From Rhodoferax mekongensis (lineage in GTDB: Bacteria; Pseudomonadota; Gammaproteobacteria; Burkholderiales; Burkholderiaceae_C): 64,000 nucleotides of DNA. Both the position numbers and the translations under genes were made by a program. Shown here one piece after another: positions 43,901 to 53,171 of this stretch (the stretch's first letter is position 1; each line of letters begins with the position of its first letter). Below the pieces are notes generated by a model. The model made no database searches. It had not been told where the DNA came from and was given only the letters and a program-made list of their open reading frames with translations. The stretch covers positions 2,505,001 to 2,569,000 of the forward strand of contig NZ_CP132507.1 in the NCBI RefSeq assembly GCF_032191775.1. Direction: 5' to 3'.

Positions 43901-45076
43901 TCAGTGCACAACCGGGGTATCTTGTTGGCGCCTGCCCCAACGCAAGATGGTGCTTCCGAGCACGGCCAAAACCACCACCGGAAGTGCGAGTCCCCATGCG
44001 GGCTGCTGAGCCAGAACAAACGCAAAAGTGGGCGGACCCAAGGTCGCCCCCAGATTACCCATCTGGGCGACAGCCCCGTTGGCACGCGCTTGTTGAGCCG
44101 CATCTTTGTTCAAAAACGGAATCAACGCGAAGGCCGTGCCACCCGCCAAGCCGGAGATAGCCATCAGCAACAAAGCAGCTGCCGTGTAACCCGATTGGGC
44201 CGACGCTGCCAAAGCGCAAGCAAAACCCGTCAAGGCCAGCAAGGGATACACCCAGCGAAGCAGGCGCATGGGGCTTAAGCGCCGGGTAAGCCAGCCCGCC
44301 CCGAAGGTGCCTGCCATGCCGGTAAACGGCAACGCTGCAGCGGCCCACTGTTGGCCGGGCGGCAAGGCTTGGGGCAGAAAAGTCAGCAATGCGACGGCCA
44401 TACCGGTGTAGCAAAAGAAGCACAGGCCCGGCAAGGCCGTGGACCACTGGGTGTAGATGCGCACATGGCGTGCCAAGAGACTGGTGCGTACGGGATCCGG
44501 CAACCGCGCAGCGTCTTCAGGAATCAAGCGCCAGACCCCTGCGCATGCCAGAAACAAGAGTGCCGCATGCAAGGCAAACAGCGAATGAACGCCGTACAAC
44601 GTCAGAAAAGAGGGACCGAAGGCGGCGCACAAGGCAAACGCGGTACCTACAAAGGTGCTCCACAAGCCCATCGCCACCGAGCGGTGTTGTGGTCCGGCAG
44701 CAGCTGCCATCAGCGTGGGGGCGGCGACCACCACGGACAGATGGGAGGCGCCCTCGAGCACACGGGTTGCAAAGAAAGCATAAAAGGGCAAATCCAGCGC
44801 TTGAAGCGCAGCCAGAACGGCCCCCAGCGACAAACCACCCACGAGCAGCCGCCGGTACCCGACCTTGGTAGCCAGCAAGCCCATGCTGACACCCAGAGTC
44901 AGCCCCACCACCCCGACCATCGACAGTACCCACCCCATCTGTGCGGGGCTCACTCCATAGTGGGTTTGGAGGAGCTGGAAAGCGAGGGAGATTTTGGCGA
45001 ACTGCAGGGCCGCCAGAATGCCACAGCCCCACAACAGGAATACGCGCGGCCAATGGGTAGTGGGTAATGTGCTCAT
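43901..45076 (-). CDS. Major facilitator superfamily transporter
   Basis: 391 residues with about twelve hydrophobic segments. The loop GLLATKVGYRRLLVGG between helices 2 and 3 is the MFS A-motif (G-x-x-x-D/T-R-x-G-R-R type), and the second half repeats the pattern (GWLTRRLSPMRLLRW). Typical drug/sugar-phosphate-like size; the substrate is unknown. Divergent from rlhA with a 64-base gap. TACACT lies 11 bases before the ATG. It lies 21 bases upstream of the acyltransferase gene on the same strand. Confidence 0.9.
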   Translation of the reverse strand: MSTLPTTHWPRVFLLWGCGILAALQFAKISLAFQLLQTHYGVSPAQMGWVLSMVGVVGLTLGVSMGLLATKVGYRRLLVGGLSLGAVLAALQALDLPFYAFFATRVLEGASHLSVVVAAPTLMAAAAGPQHRSVAMGLWSTFVGTAFALCAAFGPSFLTLYGVHSLFALHAALLFLACAGVWRLIPEDAARLPDPVRTSLLARHVRIYTQWSTALPGLCFFCYTGMAVALLTFLPQALPPGQQWAAAALPFTGMAGTFGAGWLTRRLSPMRLLRWVYPLLALTGFACALAASAQSGYTAAALLLMAISGLAGGTAFALIPFLNKDAAQQARANGAVAQMGNLGATLGPPTFAFVLAQQPAWGLALPVVVLAVLGSTILRWGRRQQDTPVVH

Positions 45077-45126
45077 GGGAGCGGGTGAGTGTAGCCAGCT
45101 CTAATGCATACGCCAGGCACCTGCGG

Positions 45127-45132
45127 GATAAT
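45127..45132 (+). promoter_or_regulatory. -10-like hexamer upstream of rlhA
   Basis: GATAAT, then TCCGCCCC, then ATG at 45141: an 8-base gap and no Shine-Dalgarno sequence. The pattern is nearly the same as before map (GATAAT, CCTGCCCC, ATG). Confidence 0.5.
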
Positions 45133-45140
45133 TCCGCCCC

Positions 45141-47159
45141 ATGTCTTTGCAAGATTTCCAACTCGAATTGCTGGCGCCTGCCCGCACGGCTGACATCGGT
45201 ATCGAAGCCGTCAACCATGGCGCCGATGCGGTCTACATCGGCGGACCCGGCTTCGGGGCACGGTCGAGTGCCGACAACAGCGTGGCCGACATCGCGCGGC
45301 TGGTGCAGCATGCGCATCGCTTCAACAGCCGCATCTTTGTCACCATGAACACCATCCTGCGGGATGACGAGCTGGAGCCTGCGCGCAAGCAGGCCTGGCA
45401 GCTCTACGAAGCCGGTGTAGATGCCCTCATCGTGCAGGACATGGGGCTTCTGGCCATCGATATGCCGCCCATTCAGCTGCATGCCAGCACCCAGACGGAT
45501 ATCCGCACGCCTGAGAAAGCACGCTTTTTACAGGACGTGGGGCTCTCGCAAATCGTGCTGGCACGCGAACTCACGACCAGGCAGATTGAGGCCATCCGAG
45601 CCGCCACCGATCCTGAGAAATGCACGCTGGAGTTCTTTATCCACGGTGCCTTGTGCGTTGCCTACAGCGGCCAGTGCTACATCAGCGCGGCCCATACCGG
45701 GCGTAGCGCCAACCGCGGTGAATGCAGCCAGGCCTGCCGCCTGCCCTACCAGGTGGTGGACGACAAGGGCCGCTTTGTGGCGCACGACAAGCATGTGCTC
45801 TCCATGAAGGACAACAACCAGAGCGAGAACCTGGCCGCTTTGGTGGACGCAGGCATCCGCAGCTTCAAGATCGAAGGGCGCTACAAGGACATGGGCTATG
45901 TGAAAAACATCACCGCCCACTACCGCAAGCTGTTGGACCGGCTGATCGAGGACCGTCAGTACTCTGACCAACCCTTGGCCCGAAGCAGCAGTGGCACCAC
46001 CACCTTCACCTTCGAGCCCGACCCTAACCAGAACTTCAACCGCGAGTTCACGGATTACTTTGTGCAGGGCCGCCAGATCGATATCGGGGCATTCGACACC
46101 CCCAAGAACCCGGGCCAGCCCATAGGCTACGTCACCAAGGTCAATGCTGACAGCGTGGAACTGGAGCTGATGGACCGCAGCAAACACTTAAGCAATGGCG
46201 ACGGCCTGTGCTACTACGACCTGCAAAAAGAACTGGTGGGCCTGGCCATCAACCGCGCAGAAGCCATCAATGCCGTCAAAGGCCTGTGGCGCGTGTTCCC
46301 CAAAGACCCGATGCCCGGCTTCAAAGACTTGCGCAAAGGCGTGGAAGTGAACCGCAACCGCGATGTCAACTGGACCCGCACCCTCGACAAAAAGAGCAGC
46401 GACCGACGCATCGGCGTGTGGGCCGTGTTGACAGAAGTCCCAGAGGGCATTGCGCTCACCGTGACCGATGAGGACGGCTTCGCCGCCACCGCCCGCACCA
46501 CCCTGCTCCGCGAACTGGCCAAGGATAATGGCTCGGCGATGGACACCCTCAAGGACAACGTCCGCAAAATGGGCACCACCATTTTTGCGGCGCTTGACGT
46601 GCAAGTGCAGTTCAGCCAACCCTGGTTTGTGCCCGCCTCTGTGCTCAACCCGCTGCGGCGTGAAGCGGTGGAATCCCTGGAGCGGGCCCGCGCAACCGGC
46701 TTTGTGCGCCTGCAGCCCGGTGTGGCGGTGGAGCCACCGGTCGCCTACCCCGAAGACACGCTCAGCTACCTCGCCAACGTGTTCAACCAGGCGGCCCACG
46801 GTTTTTATGTCAAACATGGCGTCAAAGTCATCGCCCCGGCCTATGAGGCGGTGGAAGAACTGGGCGAAGTGAGCCTGATGATCACCAAGCACTGTGTGCG
46901 CTTCTCTTTAAGTCTCTGCCCCAAGCAGGCCAAAGGCGTGACCGGTGTGCAAGGCCAAGTGAAGGCGGAGCCTTTGCAACTCATCAACGGAAAAGAAAAG
47001 CTCACTCTGCGCTTTGACTGCAAACCCTGCGAAATGCATGTGGTGGGCAAGATGAAAACCAGTGTGGCCAACCAGAGTCGCAAAGAGCTGCTGGAAGCGG
47101 CACAGGGCGTGCCCATGACTTTCCACAAGACCCGACCCAAGCAGGAGTTCGGGCACTAA
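45141..47159 (+). CDS. rlhA: 23S rRNA 5-hydroxycytidine synthase RlhA (U32 family)
   Basis: 672 residues. Peptidase-U32 fold protein whose E. coli relative RlhA hydroxylates C2501 of 23S rRNA. The N-terminal TIM-barrel part (LELLAPARTADIGIEAVNHGADAVYIGG) and the cysteine set FFIHGALCVAYSGQCYIS...NRGECSQACRLPY, expected to hold an iron-sulfur cluster, are clear. The C-terminal half is the extra (DUF3656-like) part that separates RlhA from the shorter UbiU/UbiV and TrhP. The stop is 3 bases from the stop of the convergent small gene. Confidence 0.88.
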   Translation: MSLQDFQLELLAPARTADIGIEAVNHGADAVYIGGPGFGARSSADNSVADIARLVQHAHRFNSRIFVTMNTILRDDELEPARKQAWQLYEAGVDALIVQDMGLLAIDMPPIQLHASTQTDIRTPEKARFLQDVGLSQIVLARELTTRQIEAIRAATDPEKCTLEFFIHGALCVAYSGQCYISAAHTGRSANRGECSQACRLPYQVVDDKGRFVAHDKHVLSMKDNNQSENLAALVDAGIRSFKIEGRYKDMGYVKNITAHYRKLLDRLIEDRQYSDQPLARSSSGTTTFTFEPDPNQNFNREFTDYFVQGRQIDIGAFDTPKNPGQPIGYVTKVNADSVELELMDRSKHLSNGDGLCYYDLQKELVGLAINRAEAINAVKGLWRVFPKDPMPGFKDLRKGVEVNRNRDVNWTRTLDKKSSDRRIGVWAVLTEVPEGIALTVTDEDGFAATARTTLLRELAKDNGSAMDTLKDNVRKMGTTIFAALDVQVQFSQPWFVPASVLNPLRREAVESLERARATGFVRLQPGVAVEPPVAYPEDTLSYLANVFNQAAHGFYVKHGVKVIAPAYEAVEELGEVSLMITKHCVRFSLSLCPKQAKGVTGVQGQVKAEPLQLINGKEKLTLRFDCKPCEMHVVGKMKTSVANQSRKELLEAAQGVPMTFHKTRPKQEFGH

Positions 47160-47162
47160 GGG

Positions 47163-47399
47163 CTAGCGCGGGCCCGGCGTCGGGTCTTCGTTTTCTGCAG
47201 GTGCATTCAGCAGATGCCACGCAAACCGCAGTCCCAGCACCGCATTGCCAATGGCAAAAACCGCAACGATCACCGAAGCGATCGGTGACAGGTTGCGGTT
47301 CTGAACAATCCAGACCAGCGCCGTCGACAATCCATTGAGCGCAAGCATCAGCCAGAAGGCTGCCTTGCGCGGCTGGATCAGACGGCGCAGGCGTATCAC
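47163..47399 (-). CDS. Small two-pass membrane protein
   Basis: 78 residues, unrecognised. The basic start (RLRRLIQPRK) is followed by two hydrophobic helices (about 13-31 and 38-60) and a short acidic-Pro tail (NEDPTPGPR). Positive-inside logic places both ends in the cytoplasm. Its ATG overlaps the nitroreductase stop, so it is likely translated together with that enzyme. Confidence 0.68.
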   Translation of the reverse strand: MIRLRRLIQPRKAAFWLMLALNGLSTALVWIVQNRNLSPIASVIVAVFAIGNAVLGLRFAWHLLNAPAENEDPTPGPR

Positions 47400-48034
47400 T
47401 TCACTTCGGTCACAAAGTTTTCGCGGCTGCGGCGCACCTTCTTCAGGTTCACCAGCCAGTCGCCTTCGTCGGCGCGGTAGCCCAGGGGCATGATCACCAC
47501 GCTGCGCAGGCCACGCTTGTCCAAGCCCAGGATCTCGTCCACGGCCTTGGGGTCAAAACCTTCCATGGGGGTGGCATCGACTTCCTCTTCGGCAGCGGCA
47601 ATCAACGCTGTACCCACGCCGATATAGGCTTGGCGAGCAGCATGCTGGTAGTTCACTTCAGCGTCGCGGGGCACGTAGGCACCCAAAATCATCTTGCGGT
47701 AGTTTTCCCAACCTTCGTTGACGAAACCGCGCTCGGTGTTGACCAAGTCGAAGGCTGCGTTGATACGGTCGGCTGTGTAGTTGTCCCACGCCGCGAACAC
47801 CAGAAGGTGTGAGCCATCGGTGATTTGCGCCTGGTTCCATGCAACCGGCACGATCTTCTCGCGCACTTCCTTGTTGCTCACCACGATGACTTCATAAGGC
47901 TGCATGCCGCTGGAGGTCGCGGTCAGGCGGATGGCTTCCAGGATGCGGTCGAGCTTTTCCTGGGGAACTGCCTTGGCGGGATTGAATTTCTTGGTAGCGT
48001 AGCGCCACTGCAGTTTGCTGATCAGATCGGACAT
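47396..48034 (-). CDS. Nitroreductase-family NAD(P)H oxidoreductase
   Basis: 212 residues. FMN flavoprotein of the NfsB type: RYATKKFNPAKAV near the start holds the FMN-phosphate Arg, followed by RLTATSSGMQPYEVIVV, QAYIGVGTALIAAAEEEVDATPMEGFDP and VVIMPLGYR. It reduces nitro compounds or quinones; the physiological substrate is unknown. The ATG at 48034 fits the usual N-terminus; the frame upstream to 48118 shows no homology and contains part of the gap before the purL terminator. Confidence 0.9.
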   Translation of the reverse strand: MSDLISKLQWRYATKKFNPAKAVPQEKLDRILEAIRLTATSSGMQPYEVIVVSNKEVREKIVPVAWNQAQITDGSHLLVFAAWDNYTADRINAAFDLVNTERGFVNEGWENYRKMILGAYVPRDAEVNYQHAARQAYIGVGTALIAAAEEEVDATPMEGFDPKAVDEILGLDKRGLRSVVIMPLGYRADEGDWLVNLKKVRRSRENFVTEVK

Positions 48035-48110
48035 CAGGTACTTTCTAAAGTTGAGCGGCGGCAACCACCTTGACTGCCGCCGGAAGTCGACAGCTGGGGA
48101 CTGTAAATCC

Positions 48111-48137
48111 AAAAACAAGGGGCCCGCAGGCCCCTTG
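48111..48137 (-). terminator. Intrinsic terminator after purL
   Basis: On the minus strand CAAGGGGCC pairs with GGCCCCTTG (9 bp) over loop TGCG, followed by TTTTTGG. It lies 28 bases downstream of the purL stop. Confidence 0.85.
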
Positions 48138-48164
48138 ATTCAAACAGGTGTCCCGCTCAGGGGA

Positions 48165-51100
48165 TTAACCCACCCACTTGCGCGCATTGCGCCACAGCTG
48201 CATCCAGGGGCTGAATTCGTTCTTGTCCAGGCTGGTCCAGCTCATTTGGATGTTGCGGAACACGCGCTCGGGGTGCGGCATCATGGCGGTGAAGCGGCCA
48301 TCTGCGGTGGTGACCGCTGTCAGGCCACCGGCGCTGCCGTTCGGGTTGAACGGATAGGTTTCGGTCGCAGCACCTGTGTTGTCCACATAGCGCATGGCGG
48401 CGATCGCCTTGTCCGCATTGCCACGGTACTTGAAGTTGGCGTAGCCTTCGCCGTGCGCCACCGCAATCGGCAGGCGCATGCCGGCCAGATCGGTGAAGAA
48501 CAGGGATGGTGACTCCAGCACTTCCACCAGCGAGAGGCGGGCTTCAAAGCGCTCGCTCTGGTTGGTGGTGAAGCGTGGCCAGTCTTGCGCGCCGGGGATG
48601 ATGTCGGCCAGCTCGGCAAACATCTGGCAACCGTTGCACACGCCCAAGCCAAAGGTGTCCTGGCGGGCAAAGAAGGCCTTGAACTGTTCAGACAGAACGT
48701 CGTTGAACGTGATGCTGCGCGCCCAGCCAATGCCTGCACCCAAGGTGTCGCCGTAGCTGAAACCGCCGCAAGCGACCACTCCCTTGAAGTCCTGCAGTTT
48801 GGCGCGGCCGGTCTGCAAGTCGGTCATGTGCACGTCATAGGCCTCAAAGCCAGCTTCGGTGAAAGCGTAAGCCATTTCCACATGGGAGTTGACGCCCTGC
48901 TCTCGCAGGACCGCCACCTTGGGGCGGCTGCTCAGAATAGCAGGCGCTCCTGATTTGATAGCTGCTTGCGCAGATTCCACGAGCGCCAGGGCCTTGTTGG
49001 GCATGTAAACATGCATGCCAGGATCGTTCTCAGCGCCAGCGGCTGCGTGTTCCGCATCGGCACACACGGGGTTGTCGCGCTGCTGCGCAATCTTCCAGCT
49101 CACGGCATCCCACACCTGGTGCAGGTCGGAGAGCTTGGCGCTGAAGATGCTCTTCGCATCGCGCCAGATTTGCAGCTCGCCCTTGCCTGCATCGATGCTG
49201 TCAGCGGCCGGACGTGTCTTGCCGATGAAGTGGCTGAACTTGGACAGCCCGTGCTCACGCAAAGTGGCCATCACTTCCGAGCGCTCTGACGTGCGCACCT
49301 GCAACACCACACCCAGCTCTTCGCTGAACAGGGCCTTGAGCGTGGCTTCTTCACGGCGGGCACCCACCTGCCCTACCCAGTTCTTGCTGTCGCCCACGTC
49401 CATGCGGCTGTCAGAAATGCCGTCGCCCTCGGTGACCAGCATGTCCACATTCAGGGCCACACCCACACGACCGGCAAAGGCCATTTCGGCCACGGTGGCC
49501 AGCAGACCACCATCGCCACGGTCGTGGTAAGCCAGCACTTGGCCCTTGGCGCGCAGTGCATTCACAGCGTTGACCAGATTCACCAAGTCTTGGGCGTCGT
49601 CCAGATCGGGCACCTTGTCGCCCACTTGGTCGAGCCTTTGCGCCAGGATGCTGGCGGCCATGCGGTGCTGGCCCTTACCCAAGTCGATCAACACCAGCGT
49701 GGTGTCTTCCGTCGCGTTGAGCTGAGGCGTCAGCGTGCCGCGCACATCTTGCAAGGTGGCGAAACCGCTGACGATCAGGGACACGGGAGAAGTCACCTTT
49801 TTGTCGGTGCCGGCGTCTTTCCATTGGGTGCGCATGGACAGGCTGTCCTTGCCGACCGGGATGGAAATGCCCAACGCGGGGCACAGCTCCATGCCCACGG
49901 CTTTCACCGTGGCGTACAGCGCGGCGTCTTCGCCGGGTTCGCCGCAGGCGGCCATCCAGTTGGCGGACAGCTTCACACGGGGCAGCTCAATGGGGGCGGC
50001 CAGCAGGTTGGTAATGGCTTCTGCCACCGCCATGCGGCCGGAAGCGGGCGCGTCCAAAGCTGCCAGCGGCGTGCGCTCGCCCATGGACATGGCTTCGCCG
50101 GCAAAACCCTTGAAGTCGGCCAGGGTCACCGCGCAGTCGGCCACGGGTACCTGCCAGGGGCCGACCATCTGGTCGCGGTGGGTCAGGCCACCCACGGTGC
50201 GGTCGCCAATGGTGATCAGGAATCGCTTGGAGGCCACAGTGGGGTGCGCCAGCACATCGATGACGGCTTTTTGCAAGTCCACGCCGGTCAGGTCGAGCGG
50301 TTTGAACTGGCGAGCCACCGTCTTGACGTCGCGGTGCATCTTGGGCGGCTTGCCCAATAGCACGTTCATCGGCATGTCCACGGGCGACTCTGCGCCCTCG
50401 TCTACCAATTGGAGTTGGCGCCCTTCAGTGGCCACGCCAATCACCGCAAACGGGCATCGCTCGCGCTCGCACAGCGCTTCAAACGTGGCCAGCGACTCAG
50501 GGGCGATGGCCAGCACATAGCGTTCCTGGCTCTCGTTGCACCAGATTTCCTTGGGTGCCATGCCGGACTCTTCGAGCTTGACGGCGCGCAGATCAAAGCG
50601 CGCACCGCGGCCCGCGTCGTTGGTCAGCTCGGGGAATGCGTTGGACAAACCACCCGCCCCCACATCATGGATCGCCAGGATGGGGTTCTGATCGCCTTGC
50701 ATCCAGCACTGGTTGATCACCTCTTGCGCGCGGCGCTCGATTTCGGGGTTGCCACGCTGCACCGAGTCAAAGTCCAGTTCGGCCGCGTTGGCACCGGTGG
50801 CCATGGAGCTGGCCGCGCTGCCGCCCATGCCGATGCGCATGCCGGGGCCGCCCAGCTGGATCAGCAGGCTGCCTGCGGGGAATTCAATCTTGTGGGTCTG
50901 GTCGGCGTCAATCACGCCCAAGCCACCGGCAATCATGATGGGCTTGTGGTAGCCGCGTGCCACGGTGTCCACATCGCTAGCGACTGTCTGCTCGTACTCG
51001 CGGAAATAGCCCAGCAGGTTGGGCCGCCCAAACTCGTTGTTGAACGCCGCACCGCCCAAGGGGCCTTCGACCATGATTTGCAGCGGGCTGGCAATGTGCT

Positions 51101-52190
51101 CGGGCTTGCCAAGCGTGCTGCCCCATAGCTTGGAGACGGTAAAGCCGGTCAGACCCGCCTTGGGCTTGGAGCCGCGGCCGGTCGCACCTTCGTCACGGAT
51201 TTCGCCCCCCGCACCGGTGGAGGCACCAGGAAATGGGGAGATGGCTGTGGGGTGGTTGTGGGTTTCCACCTTCATCAGGATATGATTGGTTTTGCTATGT
51301 TTTTCATAGCTGGCCGCGCTGACTTCACCGGCGCCAGTGGCCGATTTGGCTGTAAAGCGCTCGACCTGCACGCCTTCCATCACGGAGGCGTTGTCCGAGT
51401 AGGCCACCAGCATGTACTGGGGGTGCAGCTGGTGCGTGTTGCGGATCATGCCGAACATGCTCTTGTCCTGCGCCACACCGTCGATGGTGAACTGGGCGTT
51501 GAAGATTTTGTGGCGGCAATGCTCGCTGTTGGCCTGCGCGAACATCATCAGTTCCACGTCAGTGGGGTTGCGGCCCAGCGTAGTGAAGGCGTTCACCAGG
51601 TAGTCAATCTCGTCAGCAGCCAAGGCCAAACCGAATTGCGTATTGGCCTTCACCAGCGCATCTTTGCCGCCTCCCAACACGTCCACATGGTCCATGGGCG
51701 CGGGTTGCAGGGCGTTGAACAGCTCTTGTGCTTGAGTGCGATCTAACATCGCGCTCTCGGTCATGCGGTCGTGCAGCAAGGCGGCCACGGCCTGCAACTG
51801 CTCGGGCGTCAACGCGGTTTTGCTGAGCAAACCGCTTTTGAGGGTCAGGCGGTACTCCACCAGACGCTCTACGCGCTTCACGGCCAGGCCGCAGTTGTGG
51901 GCGATGTCAGTCGCCTTGGAGGCCCAGGGGCTCACCGTGCCGAACCGGGGGCTCACCACGATCGCGGGGCCTTCAGACGGACCGGTGTACGGGTCACCAT
52001 AAGTCAGCAAGGCGGCCAGCTTGTCGGCCAGGGGCTTGTCCAGAGCCGCTTCGGTGGCGGCCAGGTGCACAAAACGGGCTGCAATGCCGGAAATCTTGTC
52101 GCTCACACCTTGCAAGGCGGGCAGGAGTTGTTGGACGCGGAAATTGCTCAGGGCGTTACCGCCCTCGAAAGAGGTGATGTGCAGGGTCAC
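48165..52190 (-). CDS. purL: Phosphoribosylformylglycinamidine synthase
   Basis: 1341 residues, the large single-chain PurL of proteobacteria. It makes FGAM from FGAR and glutamine in purine synthesis. The synthetase part shows [35 protein letters not shown]; the C-terminal glutaminase has Cys in [11 protein letters not shown] and His in [11 protein letters not shown]. The start is GTG at 52190 with AAGG 8 bases upstream, giving the family-typical [15 protein letters not shown]; an ATG-like reading from 52241 adds an unrelated leader. Two dispersed repeats lie within the gene (residues 276-299 and 1063-1085), in non-core segments. Confidence 0.95.
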   Translation of the reverse strand: MTLHITSFEGGNALSNFRVQQLLPALQGVSDKISGIAARFVHLAATEAALDKPLADKLAALLTYGDPYTGPSEGPAIVVSPRFGTVSPWASKATDIAHNCGLAVKRVERLVEYRLTLKSGLLSKTALTPEQLQAVAALLHDRMTESAMLDRTQAQELFNALQPAPMDHVDVLGGGKDALVKANTQFGLALAADEIDYLVNAFTTLGRNPTDVELMMFAQANSEHCRHKIFNAQFTIDGVAQDKSMFGMIRNTHQLHPQYMLVAYSDNASVMEGVQVERFTAKSATGAGEVSAASYEKHSKTNHILMKVETHNHPTAISPFPGASTGAGGEIRDEGATGRGSKPKAGLTGFTVSKLWGSTLGKPEHIASPLQIMVEGPLGGAAFNNEFGRPNLLGYFREYEQTVASDVDTVARGYHKPIMIAGGLGVIDADQTHKIEFPAGSLLIQLGGPGMRIGMGGSAASSMATGANAAELDFDSVQRGNPEIERRAQEVINQCWMQGDQNPILAIHDVGAGGLSNAFPELTNDAGRGARFDLRAVKLEESGMAPKEIWCNESQERYVLAIAPESLATFEALCERERCPFAVIGVATEGRQLQLVDEGAESPVDMPMNVLLGKPPKMHRDVKTVARQFKPLDLTGVDLQKAVIDVLAHPTVASKRFLITIGDRTVGGLTHRDQMVGPWQVPVADCAVTLADFKGFAGEAMSMGERTPLAALDAPASGRMAVAEAITNLLAAPIELPRVKLSANWMAACGEPGEDAALYATVKAVGMELCPALGISIPVGKDSLSMRTQWKDAGTDKKVTSPVSLIVSGFATLQDVRGTLTPQLNATEDTTLVLIDLGKGQHRMAASILAQRLDQVGDKVPDLDDAQDLVNLVNAVNALRAKGQVLAYHDRGDGGLLATVAEMAFAGRVGVALNVDMLVTEGDGISDSRMDVGDSKNWVGQVGARREEATLKALFSEELGVVLQVRTSERSEVMATLREHGLSKFSHFIGKTRPAADSIDAGKGELQIWRDAKSIFSAKLSDLHQVWDAVSWKIAQQRDNPVCADAEHAAAGAENDPGMHVYMPNKALALVESAQAAIKSGAPAILSSRPKVAVLREQGVNSHVEMAYAFTEAGFEAYDVHMTDLQTGRAKLQDFKGVVACGGFSYGDTLGAGIGWARSITFNDVLSEQFKAFFARQDTFGLGVCNGCQMFAELADIIPGAQDWPRFTTNQSERFEARLSLVEVLESPSLFFTDLAGMRLPIAVAHGEGYANFKYRGNADKAIAAMRYVDNTGAATETYPFNPNGSAGGLTAVTTADGRFTAMMPHPERVFRNIQMSWTSLDKNEFSPWMQLWRNARKWVG
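48936..49000 (+). repeat. Dispersed palindromic repeat, first copy in purL
   Basis: It reads GCTCCTGATTTGATAGC, then TGCTTGCGCAGATTCCAC and GAGCGCCAGGGCC. Antisense to purL, read as [11 protein letters not shown], before the glutaminase domain. Confidence 0.75.
51294..51361 (+). repeat. Dispersed palindromic repeat, second copy in purL
   Basis: It reads GCTATGTTTTTCATAGC, then TGGCCGCGCTGACTTCACC, GGCGCCAGTGGCC and GATTTGGC, ending AAAGCGCT. Full-length match to the intergenic copy at 30682. Antisense, read as [11 protein letters not shown]. Confidence 0.75.
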
Positions 52191-52334
52191 GGTGGTGGCC
52201 TTGTAATGGGCTGGAGCGTTGGGGAGTGGTGATCCACACACGGCCGCTGACTGGGGACGCGCATGGAAGCTCCGGATTTTACCCGCCGACGCGACGCGCT
52301 TTTCCCCGCATCCTCACGCGGCCCTGCCGGATGG

Positions 52335-52340
52335 GATAAT
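52335..52340 (+). promoter_or_regulatory. -10-like hexamer upstream of map
   Basis: GATAAT, then CCTGCCCC, then ATG at 52349; the gap is 8 bases and there is no Shine-Dalgarno sequence. A leaderless map mRNA is plausible. Confidence 0.5.
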
Positions 52341-52348
52341 CCTGCCCC

Positions 52349-53158
52349 ATGACTATCACATACAAAGACGCCCAAGGCATTGCCGGCATGCGCATCGCGG
52401 GCAGACTGGCCTCCGAAGTCCTGGACTACCTCACGCCTTTTGTCAAACCCGGCGTGACGACCAACGAACTCGACAAACTGGCCCACGACTACATCACCCA
52501 GGTCCAGGGTGGCATTCCTGCGCCCCTGAACTACACCGGTGGCGGCAATACGCCCTACCCCAAGTCGATTTGCACCTCGGTGAACCAACAGGTGTGCCAC
52601 GGCATTCCCAATGACAAGGCTCTGAAAAAGGGCGACATCGTCAACATTGATATCACCGTCATCAAAGACAGCTGGCACGGCGACACCAGCCGCATGTTCC
52701 TGGTGGGGGATTGCTCGATTGCCGCCAAGCGCTTGTGCTCGGTGACGTACGAAGCGATGTGGGTGGGTATCCAGATGGTGAAACCCGGTGTGCATCTGGG
52801 TGACATTGGCCATGCTATCCAGAAGTTTGCCGAGGGCAAGGGCTTCAGCGTGGTGCGCGAGTTTTGCGGGCATGGCATCGGCCAGGTCTTCCACGAAGAG
52901 CCCCAAGTGCTGCACTACGGCCGCCCCGGCACCCTGGAGAAGCTCAAGGAAGGCATGACCTTCACCATCGAGCCCATGATCAACGCCGGTGGCAAAGAGA
53001 TCAAGGAAGGCCCCGAGAAAGACGGCTGGAGCATTGTCACCAAGGACCGCTCGTTATCGGCACAGTGGGAGCACACGGTGCTGGTCACACCGACCGGTTA
53101 CGAGGTGCTGACCCTTTCCGCCGGCAGCCCTGCGACGCCTGATTTTGTGACTGCCTGA
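52349..53158 (+). CDS. map: Methionine aminopeptidase, type I
   Basis: 269 residues. It removes the initiator Met from new proteins. Metal ligands of the pita-bread fold are visible: [20 protein letters not shown] (two Asp), [14 protein letters not shown] (His), [10 protein letters not shown] (Glu) and [10 protein letters not shown] (Glu). Length and order are standard for type I. It sits directly before glnD (13 bases), and is divergent from purL. Confidence 0.96.
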   Translation: MTITYKDAQGIAGMRIAGRLASEVLDYLTPFVKPGVTTNELDKLAHDYITQVQGGIPAPLNYTGGGNTPYPKSICTSVNQQVCHGIPNDKALKKGDIVNIDITVIKDSWHGDTSRMFLVGDCSIAAKRLCSVTYEAMWVGIQMVKPGVHLGDIGHAIQKFAEGKGFSVVREFCGHGIGQVFHEEPQVLHYGRPGTLEKLKEGMTFTIEPMINAGGKEIKEGPEKDGWSIVTKDRSLSAQWEHTVLVTPTGYEVLTLSAGSPATPDFVTA

Positions 53159-53171
53159 CCGGCTTCTGCGA

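Noticed and set aside
52191..52241. Upstream start for purL giving a longer protein
   Set aside because: The added residues have no counterpart in PurL proteins, which begin at the segment coded from the GTG at 52190, and AAGG sits at the right distance before that GTG.
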